Positions 54,059-62,686 of a stretch of DNA of 64,000 nucleotides are shown piece by piece. The notes under the pieces are model-generated. The model was not told the origin of the DNA. It searched no databases and saw nothing but the letters and a program-made list of their open reading frames with translations. Each line of letters begins with the position of its first letter. Positions within the stretch are counted from its first letter, which is position 1. Both the position numbers and the translations under genes were made by a program. This stretch comes from Spirochaetota bacterium. GTDB taxonomy: Bacteria > Spirochaetota > Spirochaetia > Sphaerochaetales > Sphaerochaetaceae. The stretch lies in NCBI GenBank assembly GCA_023401595.1, contig JAEXDQ010000036.1, positions 62,001 through 126,000 of the forward strand. The letters run 5' to 3'.

Positions 54059-56083
54059 ATGCGTTTTGACTTGCATCGAGAATTGAATCCTGAGCAATGC
54101 CTCGCCGCGTCCACGGTAGAGGGACCGGTATTGATCATAGCGGGAGCGGGCAGCGGCAAGACCCGGATGCTCACCTTCCGCATCGCCCATATGCTGGAAT
54201 GCGGCATCGCGCCGTCGAAAATCCTTGCGCTGACCTTCACGAACAAAGCGGCCAAAGAGATGGCCGAACGCATCAGGTCCCTGACCGGAATGCCGCTGAA
54301 GGATCTGCTGGCGACCACGTTCCATTCGTTCGGCATGCGGGTGCTTAAACAATACATCCAGTATCTCGGCTACAAGAACAATTTCACGATCTACGACAGC
54401 GCCGACAGGCAGGACCTGCTCAAGCAGGTGATCATCAACCTCGACCTGGACGTCCAGGACTACGACCTTTTCGAGCTGGGCAACCTGATCAGCGATATCA
54501 AAACGAAACGTTCCGTATGGAACAGTGGCGCGTCGGACCGGCTCAAGAACATCTACGCCGAATACCTCAAGCACATGAAGGCCTACAACGCCGTCGATTT
54601 CGACGACCTGATCATGATGCCGCTCCAGCTTTTCGAGGAAAGGCCGGAAGTGCTGGAAAAACTTCGCAAGCAATTCGAATATGTCATGGTGGATGAATTC
54701 CAGGACACGTCCCTCGCCCAATACCGCATGGTGCATTTCCTTGCGGAGGAGAGCCGCAATCTCTGCGTCGTAGGCGACGACGACCAGTCGATCTACTCCT
54801 GGCGCGGAGCGAACTACCAGAACATCGTCATGTTTGAGCAGGATTTTCCGGAACGCAAGGAGATCAAGCTGGAACGGAACTACCGCTCGACCGGCAATAT
54901 CCTGGAAGCGGCGAACAAGCTGATCGTCCACAACGCGCAGCGCAAGGAAAAAAGCCTATGGACCGACAGCGGCAAGGGGAGCTTCATCTTCACCATGCAT
55001 CCACGGGACGAGGAGAACGAAGCTGTGGAGATTGCGAGGAAAATCAGGGACATCCATATCCACAAGGATCGCAAGTTCGGCGATTTCGGCGTACTGGTCA
55101 GGACGAACCATCTGATTCCGACAATCGAAAACCAGTTCATGGTCGAGAACATCCCCTGCCAGATATCCGGCGGACAGAGTTTCTTCGAGCGGAAAGAGGT
55201 CAAGGACATGGTCTGCTACCTCAAGGTGCTGGCCAACCCCGACGACGACATCAGTTTCCTGCGCGTCGTGAACACCCCGCGCAGGGGCATCGGCAGAATG
55301 ACGTTGGAAAAGATGCGGCAGGTCGCGGACGCCCAACATTGCTCACTCTTCTCCGCGATGAGCCTGCTCTCGGTCGCCACGGACAGCAATCTCAGGGATG
55401 CCCAGGCGAAGACGTTGCAGAACCTCGTCGAACTGATAAACCGCTACCGTGACCGAATCTTCCATGCGGGGACGCGCAAGCACCAGGTATTGAAGACCCT
55501 CGCCGGAGAGATCGACTACAAGGGGCATCTGATCGACCAGCATCCCGACAACGAAAAGGCCGTGCAATGGAAGATGAAGAGCATCGAGATGCTTTGCGAC
55601 ATGTTCGGCCGGTGGGAGAATGATCCAGACAACTATGGGCTCTCCCTGTACGACTATCTGAACAGAATCACCATCGCGGGACGGGAGACGGAGGATTCGG
55701 CCGACGACAAGGTGCATCTGATGACGATGCACGCCTCCAAGGGGCTGGAGTTTCCGTTCGTGTTCCTGGCGGGGATAGAGGACCATATCATCCCGCACGC
55801 CCGTACCATCGAGGAAAACCCCGACGCTCTGGACGAGGAGCGGAGGTTGTTCTATGTGGCAATCACCCGTGCCCGCGAGGAGCTTTATATCTCCAGCTGC
55901 GAGAACCGCAAGCGCGGCAGGGAGGTCGGGCCGTCGGTCCCCTCCCGGTTCCTGCAGGAGATTCCGTCGGAACTGTTCGCCGAGGAGGAACCTGACGTCG
56001 AGGTCACAAAGGACGAGATGGCCGACATGATCAAGATGATGAAGGCCCGTTTCGCCAAGATGGACGACGCCCAGGCTACATGA
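54059..56083 (+). CDS. UvrD/Rep/PcrA-family DNA helicase
   Basis: 674 residues, superfamily 1A length. Motif I AGAGSGKT, Ia LTFTNKAAKEMAERI, II VDEFQDTSLAQYRM, III DDDQSIYSWRGANYQNI, IV LERNYRSTGNILEAAN, V LMTMHASKGLEFPFVF and VI EERRLFYVAITRAREELY are all intact. It unwinds DNA in repair or replication restart; closest in style to Rep/PcrA. AGAGGA precedes the ATG. Confidence 0.95.
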   Translation: MRFDLHRELNPEQCLAASTVEGPVLIIAGAGSGKTRMLTFRIAHMLECGIAPSKILALTFTNKAAKEMAERIRSLTGMPLKDLLATTFHSFGMRVLKQYIQYLGYKNNFTIYDSADRQDLLKQVIINLDLDVQDYDLFELGNLISDIKTKRSVWNSGASDRLKNIYAEYLKHMKAYNAVDFDDLIMMPLQLFEERPEVLEKLRKQFEYVMVDEFQDTSLAQYRMVHFLAEESRNLCVVGDDDQSIYSWRGANYQNIVMFEQDFPERKEIKLERNYRSTGNILEAANKLIVHNAQRKEKSLWTDSGKGSFIFTMHPRDEENEAVEIARKIRDIHIHKDRKFGDFGVLVRTNHLIPTIENQFMVENIPCQISGGQSFFERKEVKDMVCYLKVLANPDDDISFLRVVNTPRRGIGRMTLEKMRQVADAQHCSLFSAMSLLSVATDSNLRDAQAKTLQNLVELINRYRDRIFHAGTRKHQVLKTLAGEIDYKGHLIDQHPDNEKAVQWKMKSIEMLCDMFGRWENDPDNYGLSLYDYLNRITIAGRETEDSADDKVHLMTMHASKGLEFPFVFLAGIEDHIIPHARTIEENPDALDEERRLFYVAITRAREELYISSCENRKRGREVGPSVPSRFLQEIPSELFAEEEPDVEVTKDEMADMIKMMKARFAKMDDAQAT

Positions 56084-56094
56084 CGGCCCGGCCG

Positions 56095-56139
56095 CACCGT
56101 TCTGCGTCCACCGTTCTGCGTCCACCGTTCTGCGTCCAC
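56095..56139. repeat. 14-bp perfect tandem repeat, three units
   Basis: CACCGTTCTGCGTC at 56095, 56109 and 56123 without change, followed by a partial CAC. It starts 12 bases after the helicase stop. Confidence 0.9.
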
Positions 56140-56178
56140 AATCCGTTCGACAGTCCAGTGAACAAGGGGGCGCTTCCA

Positions 56179-56258
56179 ACGACCTCAACGACCTCAACGA
56201 CCTCAACGACCTCAGCGACCTGAGCAGGATCTCAGCAACCTGAGCAGAACCTCAGCAC
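56179..56258. repeat. 9-bp GACCTCAAC/GACCTGAGC repeat cluster
   Basis: GACCTCAAC three times, then GACCTCAGC and GACCTGAGC, then looser AACCTGAGC and ACCTCAGCA copies. It is the reverse complement of the 9-mer at 17003-17038. Confidence 0.8.
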
Positions 56259-56391
56259 CCATGACAACCATGCCAGGACAGAAATTCCCATTCCGGCCGA
56301 TCGAACTCGCCCCGACCACAGCAACGAACTTCTACGGCAAGGACGTTCGTGTCGCACAGCGTCGAAAAATGCACGACTGGGCATCTCTTCT

Positions 56392-56433
56392 TGCAACAAC
56401 TTGTTGCACAACAGGCCGACAACCGTGTATTGT
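56392..56433 (+). promoter_or_regulatory. glnN promoter with overlapping palindrome
   Basis: TGCAACAACTTGTTGCA (56392-56408) is a perfect 8+1+8 palindrome overlapping the -35 TTGCAC (56404-56409) of a promoter with an 18-base spacer and TATTGT (56428-56433). It fits a repressor site controlling glutamine synthetase. Confidence 0.6.
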
Positions 56434-56472
56434 CTACATATTCAGGAATCCATCGCAGGAGGTATCGCATCA

Positions 56473-58596
56473 ATGTCCGCCGACATCGACTTCTCCGTGC
56501 ATCCCGTAACAGAGTTCTACGGGTGCAATTGTTTTAGCGAAAGCGAAATGAAGACCTATCTACCAGAGAGCGCCATGGAAGAACTCAGGCAGGTCCAATG
56601 CGGAGGATGCGAACTCACACCCGCCTTGGCAGAGCTTGTCGCGGGAGCCATGAAGGAATGGGCTCTTTCAAAAGGTGCCACCCATTTCACACATTGGTTC
56701 CAACCGTTGACGGGCCTTACCGCCGAAAAACATGATTCCTTCATTCATCCGACTTCCAATGGAAAGGTGATGATGGAATTCTCCGGTACGGAACTGGTAC
56801 AAGGCGAATCCGATGCGTCATCCTTTCCAAACGGCGGTCTGAGGGCCACGTTCGAAGCCCGTGGCTATACGGCGTGGGATACCACATCTCCCGCGTTCGT
56901 CAAGAATATCAACGGGGTCAGGATCCTGTACATACCGACGGCTTTCTTTTCCTTCACCGGAGCGGCGTTGGACAAGAAAGTCCCGTTGCTTCGTTCCACC
57001 CAAGCCGTCGAACGGCAGACGCTCAGGGTGTTGAGGGCTTTGGGGAACGCGAGGGTGAGCCATGTCACCGTCAATATCGGGCCGGAACAGGAGTACTTCC
57101 TTGTCGATAGGAAATACTATGACCAGAGGCCGGACCTACGGCTGACGGGACGTTCGGTATTGGGCAATCTCGCAGCCAAGGGACAGGAACTCGACGATCA
57201 TTACTACGGTACGATCAACGACAGGGTCTCGGTATTCATGAAAGAACTGAACTACGAACTCTGGAAGCTCGGAATCAGCAGCAAGACTCAGCACAAGGAG
57301 GCCGCTCCGAATCAATTCGAGGTAGCGGTCGTATACGATGCCGCCAACATCTCCACCGACCACAACCAGCTTTTGATGGATGTCCTGCAGTCCGTCGCCC
57401 AACGACACGGCATGGTGGCGTTGTTGCATGAAAAGCCGTTCTCCGGTGTGAACGGCTCCGGCAAGCACGACAACTGGTCCCTTTCCACGGACGATGGGCA
57501 GAACCTGCTATCCCCAGGCGCAAGTCCGGAGGACAATGTCCAGTTCTTGCTGTTCCTCACCACGTTGATCAAGGCCGTGGACATCTATGCGCCGTTACTC
57601 CGAGCCGGAGCCGCGACCGCCGGCAACGACCACCGCCTCGGCGCTGCGGAAGCACCGCCGGCCATCATCTCCATCTACCTTGGCGAGCAACTTACAGGAT
57701 TGCTCGACGCAATCGCCGACGATGCCGCCTGGCGCAAGCGCGACGGCGAATATATGAAACTTGGCGTCACCTGCCTGCCGAAGCTTCCCAAGGACATGAC
57801 GGACCGCAACCGCACCAGCCCGTTCGCCTTTACCGGCAACAAATTTGAATTCCGCATGGTCGGCTCGTCGCAGTCGATGGCGGGACCCAACATCTATCTC
57901 AACGCCGCCGTCGCGGACGTCCTGTCGGAAGTCGCGGACCGCCTGGAACGGGCGGAAGACAAGGATTCGGAATGCCACGAGATCATCAAGGAATTCTATC
58001 GCGAACATAGGCGTGTGATATTCAACGGCAACGGCTATTCAGCCGATTGGATCAAGGAGGCTGCAAAAAGAGGTCTGCCCAATTTCACGGACACGGTCTC
58101 CGCTCTCCCGCAAGTCCTGCAGCCCCAGTTCGTCAAGATGTTCGAACGGCAGCATGTGTTTTCCAAGGAAGAACTTGCTTCACGTCTGGAAATCTACCTC
58201 GAAACATACAGCAAGCAAGTCAACATCGAGGCCTCGATCATGGTCGAGATGGTTCGCAAGAGCGTGATACCTGCGGTGACGAGATATCTGTCCGACTTAT
58301 GCGAGAGCATCGCCAGACAACAGGCGTTGGGTTTCGACATCACCTCCCAGAAGCAGATAGCCACCACGCTTTCGAAAGAACTGAACCTGGCAATCACCTG
58401 CTGTGAACGATTGCACATATCCGTCGCCAAAGCGTTGTCGTTGGCCGGAAACGCCCTTGTCCAGGCGACATGCTACAGAGATGAGGTCCTGGACTCGATG
58501 AAAGCGTTACGCGGACATGTCGATTTGCTGGAGACTTTCACCGACAAGAAGGTGTGGCCGTTCCCATCGTATGATGATTTGCTATTCCGCCTTTAA
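56473..58596 (+). CDS. glnN: Glutamine synthetase type III
   Basis: 707 residues, the GSIII length. Condenses glutamate and ammonia with ATP. Visible: THWFQPLTGLTAEKHDSF, the metal-ligand region NIGPEQEYFLVD, GTINDRVSVFMKELNYELWKLGI, and the nucleotide-binding part GVNGSGKHDNWSLST. The start at 56473 has AGGAGG ten bases upstream; the longer frame runs into the promoter. Regulated probably through the upstream palindrome rather than adenylylation, which GSIII lacks. Confidence 0.96.
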   Translation: MSADIDFSVHPVTEFYGCNCFSESEMKTYLPESAMEELRQVQCGGCELTPALAELVAGAMKEWALSKGATHFTHWFQPLTGLTAEKHDSFIHPTSNGKVMMEFSGTELVQGESDASSFPNGGLRATFEARGYTAWDTTSPAFVKNINGVRILYIPTAFFSFTGAALDKKVPLLRSTQAVERQTLRVLRALGNARVSHVTVNIGPEQEYFLVDRKYYDQRPDLRLTGRSVLGNLAAKGQELDDHYYGTINDRVSVFMKELNYELWKLGISSKTQHKEAAPNQFEVAVVYDAANISTDHNQLLMDVLQSVAQRHGMVALLHEKPFSGVNGSGKHDNWSLSTDDGQNLLSPGASPEDNVQFLLFLTTLIKAVDIYAPLLRAGAATAGNDHRLGAAEAPPAIISIYLGEQLTGLLDAIADDAAWRKRDGEYMKLGVTCLPKLPKDMTDRNRTSPFAFTGNKFEFRMVGSSQSMAGPNIYLNAAVADVLSEVADRLERAEDKDSECHEIIKEFYREHRRVIFNGNGYSADWIKEAAKRGLPNFTDTVSALPQVLQPQFVKMFERQHVFSKEELASRLEIYLETYSKQVNIEASIMVEMVRKSVIPAVTRYLSDLCESIARQQALGFDITSQKQIATTLSKELNLAITCCERLHISVAKALSLAGNALVQATCYRDEVLDSMKALRGHVDLLETFTDKKVWPFPSYDDLLFRL

Positions 58597-58601
58597 AGAG
58601 G

Positions 58602-58634
58602 TAGCCCCACGCTAGCCCCACGCTAGCCGAACGC
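58602..58634. repeat. 11-bp tandem repeat after glnN
   Basis: TAGCCCCACGC twice, then TAGCCGAACGC, starting five bases past the glnN stop. Confidence 0.8.
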
Positions 58635-58856
58635 CAACCATACGGTAGCCGACCACCTGCCGCCACCAGCACCCCACGAAGGTTTCACGCCTTTGATGGG
58701 GGGCTGAGTGGTTCAACGCCAGCTCTAGTCGATTGATATGCGTACGACTTACCCGCTTACCCGTAGAGACTCGTCCGCCGACCAAAAGCGGCGCGACGTA
58801 TTACTTCAGCGCAAAGCGGACGTCAGGGTCGGGCAAAAGGGGCGAAACCGCCTATC

Positions 58857-58896
58857 GACCGAAGCAGATCGAAGCAGACCGGAACAAACCGAAACA
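58857..58896. repeat. 10-bp tandem repeat, four units
   Basis: GACCGAAGCA, GATCGAAGCA, GACCGGAACA, AACCGAAACA. With the 58602 cluster it makes up most of the 331-base gap 58597-58927, where I see no gene. Confidence 0.7.
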
Positions 58897-58927
58897 GCGA
58901 CCGGAGGGGGGAAAACAATGAAACAAG

Positions 58928-59677
58928 CTACAAGCCCAGGAATTTTTTCAAAGCCCCTTCGTTCATCAGCTGTATTGATTCAAACTTTCCATCGTAGAAG
59001 ACCGCCCAGTTATTGAACACGCAGGGGACGGCCTTCGCCTTGTCCAGACTGTCTACCGCGACCAAAGTCAAAGGGACTCCCTGCTGTTCACAAAAAAGCC
59101 GGATCTGTTCGATGCAATTTGGAATATAGGGACATTGCATGCCATAGTAGATCGTCAGCCCGGCGTTCGGAACGGACATCCGCCTCACGCCATCGGCGAA
59201 ACGGGGCTTCGTTCCATCAAAGGACAACGCCAGCAATTCATAATCCCCACAGGCCATATCGACTACCTCGAAACCGAATCTGAGCATGAACTTCTTCTCC
59301 GACAGGAACGGTTTCTTCTTCCGTGAACTGAGGACGCAGACTCCTGACTTGCCTTGGGAACGGGCGTCTTGGAGACAATGTTCCAGAAGCGCCTTCGCAT
59401 ACCCCTTGCCCTTGAAAGAACCTGACACCCACAGACAATAAATGTATAGATAGTTGTCGCCGACGACCGGCACCCATGCCGTTTCGAGCGGCGAATATTC
59501 AATGAAGACCTTTCCATCCGCATCAAGCTTGCGAAAAACGTGTCCTTCCGGAAGCCGTTCCTTCAGCCATCGCTTTTTTACATCGACACCGCATTGATGC
59601 TTTTTGTCCGAGATCGCGCAACAAAGATGTTCGCCATCGACATTATCGAGACTGATATCTACGAACCGTTCATCCAT
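58928..59677 (-). CDS. GNAT acetyltransferase with YoaP-like C-terminal domain
   Basis: 249 residues from the ATG at 59677 (GGGAGGGG upstream). The N-terminal GNAT half includes LYIYCLWVSGSFKGKGYAKALLEHCLQDARSQGK, the acetyl-CoA loop region. The C-terminal half (GLTIYYGMQCPYIPNCIEQIRLFCEQQGVPLTLV, FNNWAVFYDGKFESIQLMNEGALKKFL) matches the YoaP-like domain, a thioredoxin-like fold with CPYIPNC. Substrate unknown. Confidence 0.88.
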   Translation of the reverse strand: MDERFVDISLDNVDGEHLCCAISDKKHQCGVDVKKRWLKERLPEGHVFRKLDADGKVFIEYSPLETAWVPVVGDNYLYIYCLWVSGSFKGKGYAKALLEHCLQDARSQGKSGVCVLSSRKKKPFLSEKKFMLRFGFEVVDMACGDYELLALSFDGTKPRFADGVRRMSVPNAGLTIYYGMQCPYIPNCIEQIRLFCEQQGVPLTLVAVDSLDKAKAVPCVFNNWAVFYDGKFESIQLMNEGALKKFLGL

Positions 59678-59815
59678 CTGAAAGCCCCTCCCCTCGTTGT
59701 CCTGAGTATGGCACCCATAACCTGTCATGGTATGTCAGGTTATAATGGCAATCTTGAAAATCTTCTTGTACGGTTCGGAAACTGCGATTCCATACGTCAA
59801 TCTGAACTCAGGCTA

Positions 59816-61462
59816 TTAAGCGATGCTACATACAACGCCTTGATATGCGCCAAGTACGGTACGGCCATCGCCAAGCTGATCCAGGTCGCCGGGGATTTCG
59901 TCCGTGCTGAACAACAGCCGATCGCCCTCAAGCGCGACATCGGGATTCTCGCTACCGGACTTCCGGAGGGAGAACGCCACGGACTTGCCTGAAAAATTCA
60001 ACAGCACGAGCCGTTGCTTTCCATGGTATTCCCGTACGTACGCCATCACATCGTCCGAGGAGGTCTCCAGAAATCTATGAGAACCGAGCCGAAGGACCTC
60101 GTCGTGGTTGCGCAACCGCAACAGGGCCCTGTAGTAGGAGAGCATTGAAGCGGGGTCGTCCTTCTGCGCCTCGACGTTCCGTACCGAATGGTCCGGACCG
60201 AGCGGAAGCCATGGACGCTTTTCCGAAAAGCCGGCGTAGGTTGAGGCATCCCATTGCATCGGGGAACGTTCGGGATCCCGTCCAGGATGGAACGGCCAGT
60301 ACTTTTTTCCTAGCGGATCATGGAACTTGCTGCGGGGAAGACGAATGTCGGACATGCCGAGCTCCTCCCCATAATAGATGAACGGAGTTCCTTTCTGGGT
60401 CAGCAGGAACAGCGCCGCAAGCTTCGCCTTAGGCAGACTGCCCTTGAACCGGCTGATCGCCCTCGGCATATCATGGTTCGATAAAACCCAGCAGGGCCAG
60501 CCTTCGGCGGGCATCGACTTGTACCAACGCTGCGCGACCCGGCGCCATTGCCTGGCGCCCCATTTCGTACTGAGCAAAGTGAAATCAAACGCAAGGTTCA
60601 GTTCATTGGTTCCGTCGCCAAGATAGGAAGCCGCCTTTTCAGGCTCTCCCGGAGCCTCGACCATGATCTCCCCTACCAGCATGCGATCATCATATTCGTC
60701 CATCATCCGTCTGAACCGGCGGAGCTTGCCGTGGGCTTCCGGACGGTTGCGGTCGAACAAATGCCGCTGCATGTCGTATGGCCGGGGAGTGGCCCCGATA
60801 CACCCCGGGTTATCGCGGAACATGTCGTCCTTGATGATCGCGTTGATCACGTCGAGGCGAAATCCATCCACACCTTTTTCCAACCAGAAACGGATATCGT
60901 CGAACAACGCCTCCACAACCTCGTCGTTGCGCCAATTCAGGTCAGGCTGTTCAGCGAGGAAGGAATGCAGGTAGTACTGTCCACGTTTCGGCTCGAACGT
61001 CCAGGCTCGTCCACCGAAACAAGCGTACCAGTTGTTCGGCATCCCCCTGCGGTTGCCGGGAACCTTGTCCTTCCAGATATAGAAGTCGCTCTTCGGGTTG
61101 TCACGGCTGGAAGAACTCTCCTTGAACCAGGCATGTTCGCTGGAGGTATGGTTCAACACCATGTCGAGTATCACCTTGATACCCCGGTCATGGGCCTTGG
61201 ATATCAGTTCATCCATATCGGACAATGCGCCGAACAAAGGATCGACGCCCCGGTAGTCGCTCACATCGTATCCGAAATCAAACATCGGGGAGGGATAGAT
61301 GGGGCTGAGCCATATCGCCCCGACGCCGAGCCATTGCAAGTAGTCGAGACGGCTGATGATTCCAGGGATATCGCCCACCCCGTCGCCATTGGAATCCTGG
61401 AAGCTTCTCGGGTATATCTGGTAGACCACACCCTCTTTCCACCACGTCTCGAACTGCCGCAT
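59816..61462 (-). CDS. GH13 alpha-glucosidase / oligo-1,6-glucosidase
   Basis: 548 residues. Conserved GH13 regions: DMVLNHTSSEH, nucleophile in GFRLDVINAI, acid/base Glu in LVGEIMVEAPG, and LSNHDMPRAI with the transition-state His-Asp. WWKEGVVYQIYPRSFQDSNGDGVGDI is typical of cytosolic GH13 subfamilies that cut isomaltose-, trehalulose- or sucrose-type sugars. No signal peptide. The start at 61462 has GAGGAGG upstream. Exact sugar not decidable. Confidence 0.93.
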   Translation of the reverse strand: MRQFETWWKEGVVYQIYPRSFQDSNGDGVGDIPGIISRLDYLQWLGVGAIWLSPIYPSPMFDFGYDVSDYRGVDPLFGALSDMDELISKAHDRGIKVILDMVLNHTSSEHAWFKESSSSRDNPKSDFYIWKDKVPGNRRGMPNNWYACFGGRAWTFEPKRGQYYLHSFLAEQPDLNWRNDEVVEALFDDIRFWLEKGVDGFRLDVINAIIKDDMFRDNPGCIGATPRPYDMQRHLFDRNRPEAHGKLRRFRRMMDEYDDRMLVGEIMVEAPGEPEKAASYLGDGTNELNLAFDFTLLSTKWGARQWRRVAQRWYKSMPAEGWPCWVLSNHDMPRAISRFKGSLPKAKLAALFLLTQKGTPFIYYGEELGMSDIRLPRSKFHDPLGKKYWPFHPGRDPERSPMQWDASTYAGFSEKRPWLPLGPDHSVRNVEAQKDDPASMLSYYRALLRLRNHDEVLRLGSHRFLETSSDDVMAYVREYHGKQRLVLLNFSGKSVAFSLRKSGSENPDVALEGDRLLFSTDEIPGDLDQLGDGRTVLGAYQGVVCSIA

Positions 61463-61618
61463 ACAGACCTCCTCGCCCATCCGACGGATACGAACACGGA
61501 CACAGTGTATCACCGCATCACGGATGAGAGAACATTTTTCAGAAAAAACGGATAAAAACAAACAGTATCACAGCAGACCGTCATATACACAGAAAAACAA
61601 ACGATATACGATATCGGC

Positions 61619-62047
61619 ATGGATAAGAAAGAGCCGATTCATCAGAACGCACTACAGATACTCAAGTTCACCCTGTTCTCGATCAGCGCGGGTATCATCC
61701 AGACACTTGCGTTTACCGCATGTGAAGAACTGTTCGGATTTTCCTATTGGCCGAGCTATCTGATTGCTCTGATACTTTCGATACTCTGGAATTTCACGCT
61801 CAACCGTCGTTATACATTCAAATCCGCAGCGAACATACCGGTGGCGATGTTGAAGCTCGGTATCTATTATGCGGTCTTCACGCCGACGTCTACATGGATG
61901 GGACATGAACTGGTTTCACAAGGAGTCAACGACTATGTGGTTTTGTTCGGGACCATGGTGATAAACCTGGCGACGGAGTTCCTTGTCAGCAGGTTCATAA
62001 TATACCGCGGTCAGGTCAATACCCGTCCCGACGCCGTAGCCCGGTAG
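61619..62047 (+). CDS. GtrA-like membrane protein
   Basis: 142 residues, four membrane segments. GtrA pattern: ILKFTLFSISAGIIQTLAFTACEELF, SYLIALILSILWNFTLNRRYTFKS and ATEFLVSRFIIYR. Family members flip undecaprenyl-linked sugars. No Shine-Dalgarno site; TACGAT, a weak -10, lies six bases before the ATG, so it may be leaderless. Its stop directly abuts the stop of the convergent gene. Confidence 0.88.
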   Translation: MDKKEPIHQNALQILKFTLFSISAGIIQTLAFTACEELFGFSYWPSYLIALILSILWNFTLNRRYTFKSAANIPVAMLKLGIYYAVFTPTSTWMGHELVSQGVNDYVVLFGTMVINLATEFLVSRFIIYRGQVNTRPDAVAR

Positions 62048-62542
62048 TCAGATTTTGTGATACCGCAGCCGGCAGACCGGATCGCCTTTCGCTATGCACT
62101 GGGGCAGGTCGAGCTTCGCGCCGTAGCGTTCGCCGATTCCATGGTCTCCGCACATGGCGATATCACAGAGCCAGGCGATTTCTTCATCGTCGCACCCCTG
62201 TTTCTGCCACGCCTTGACCAACGGACAATAATGAAAGTCTATATCAAGCTCATCATCCGTGCTTTTCAACACATCCATCTCGAAGACCAGCTGGGCGGGT
62301 TTCGTGAACAACGTCTTGCGCAATCCCTTGAGACTGGAAGTCCCGCCCTTCTTCACAAGCCCCTCGCCTTGGAACAGCCCGCAACGCTTGATCGCGGCCG
62401 GTGCGAAAGCGTCCCACTCCAGTCCGTTTCTGGACGCTTCATCGCATAATAGATACAGCCATAGGGCGCGATGCTCCAGCTGCTCTCTGATCGCCTGCAG
62501 AATACTCCACCTTTTATGCGGTTCATTCGTTATCTTGCTCAT
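62048..62542 (-). CDS. L-2-amino-thiazoline-4-carboxylate hydrolase-like protein
   Basis: 164 residues from the ATG at 62542 (GGAGGG upstream). The C-terminal pattern DFHYCPLVKAWQKQGCDDEEIAWLC and CGDHGIGERYG..LDLPQCIAKGDPVCRLRYHK matches the ATC-hydrolase family (PF14196), which is related to V4R-like ligand-binding folds. Many members are not proven hydrolases, so function is uncertain. Confidence 0.82.
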   Translation of the reverse strand: MSKITNEPHKRWSILQAIREQLEHRALWLYLLCDEASRNGLEWDAFAPAAIKRCGLFQGEGLVKKGGTSSLKGLRKTLFTKPAQLVFEMDVLKSTDDELDIDFHYCPLVKAWQKQGCDDEEIAWLCDIAMCGDHGIGERYGAKLDLPQCIAKGDPVCRLRYHKI

Positions 62543-62686
62543 CTCGCCCTCCGAAGGTCCTGGTATGCACGTATTGGTTATCCTACGCCACAAACGGCGT
62601 TCCTACAAGCGCAAACGCAACAATACGTCGTTCCATTGGACAGGCAGGCGTACCAGCGCGTCCTGCGGCAGGAGCTTCAAAGCCGA

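Noticed and set aside
56095..56258. Repeat clusters considered as a CRISPR array
   Set aside because: Units are 9-14 bp, contiguous and without spacers, and there are no cas genes.
58650..58710. Imperfect GC-rich hairpin after glnN as a terminator
   Set aside because: Several mismatches and no U tract; too weak to list.
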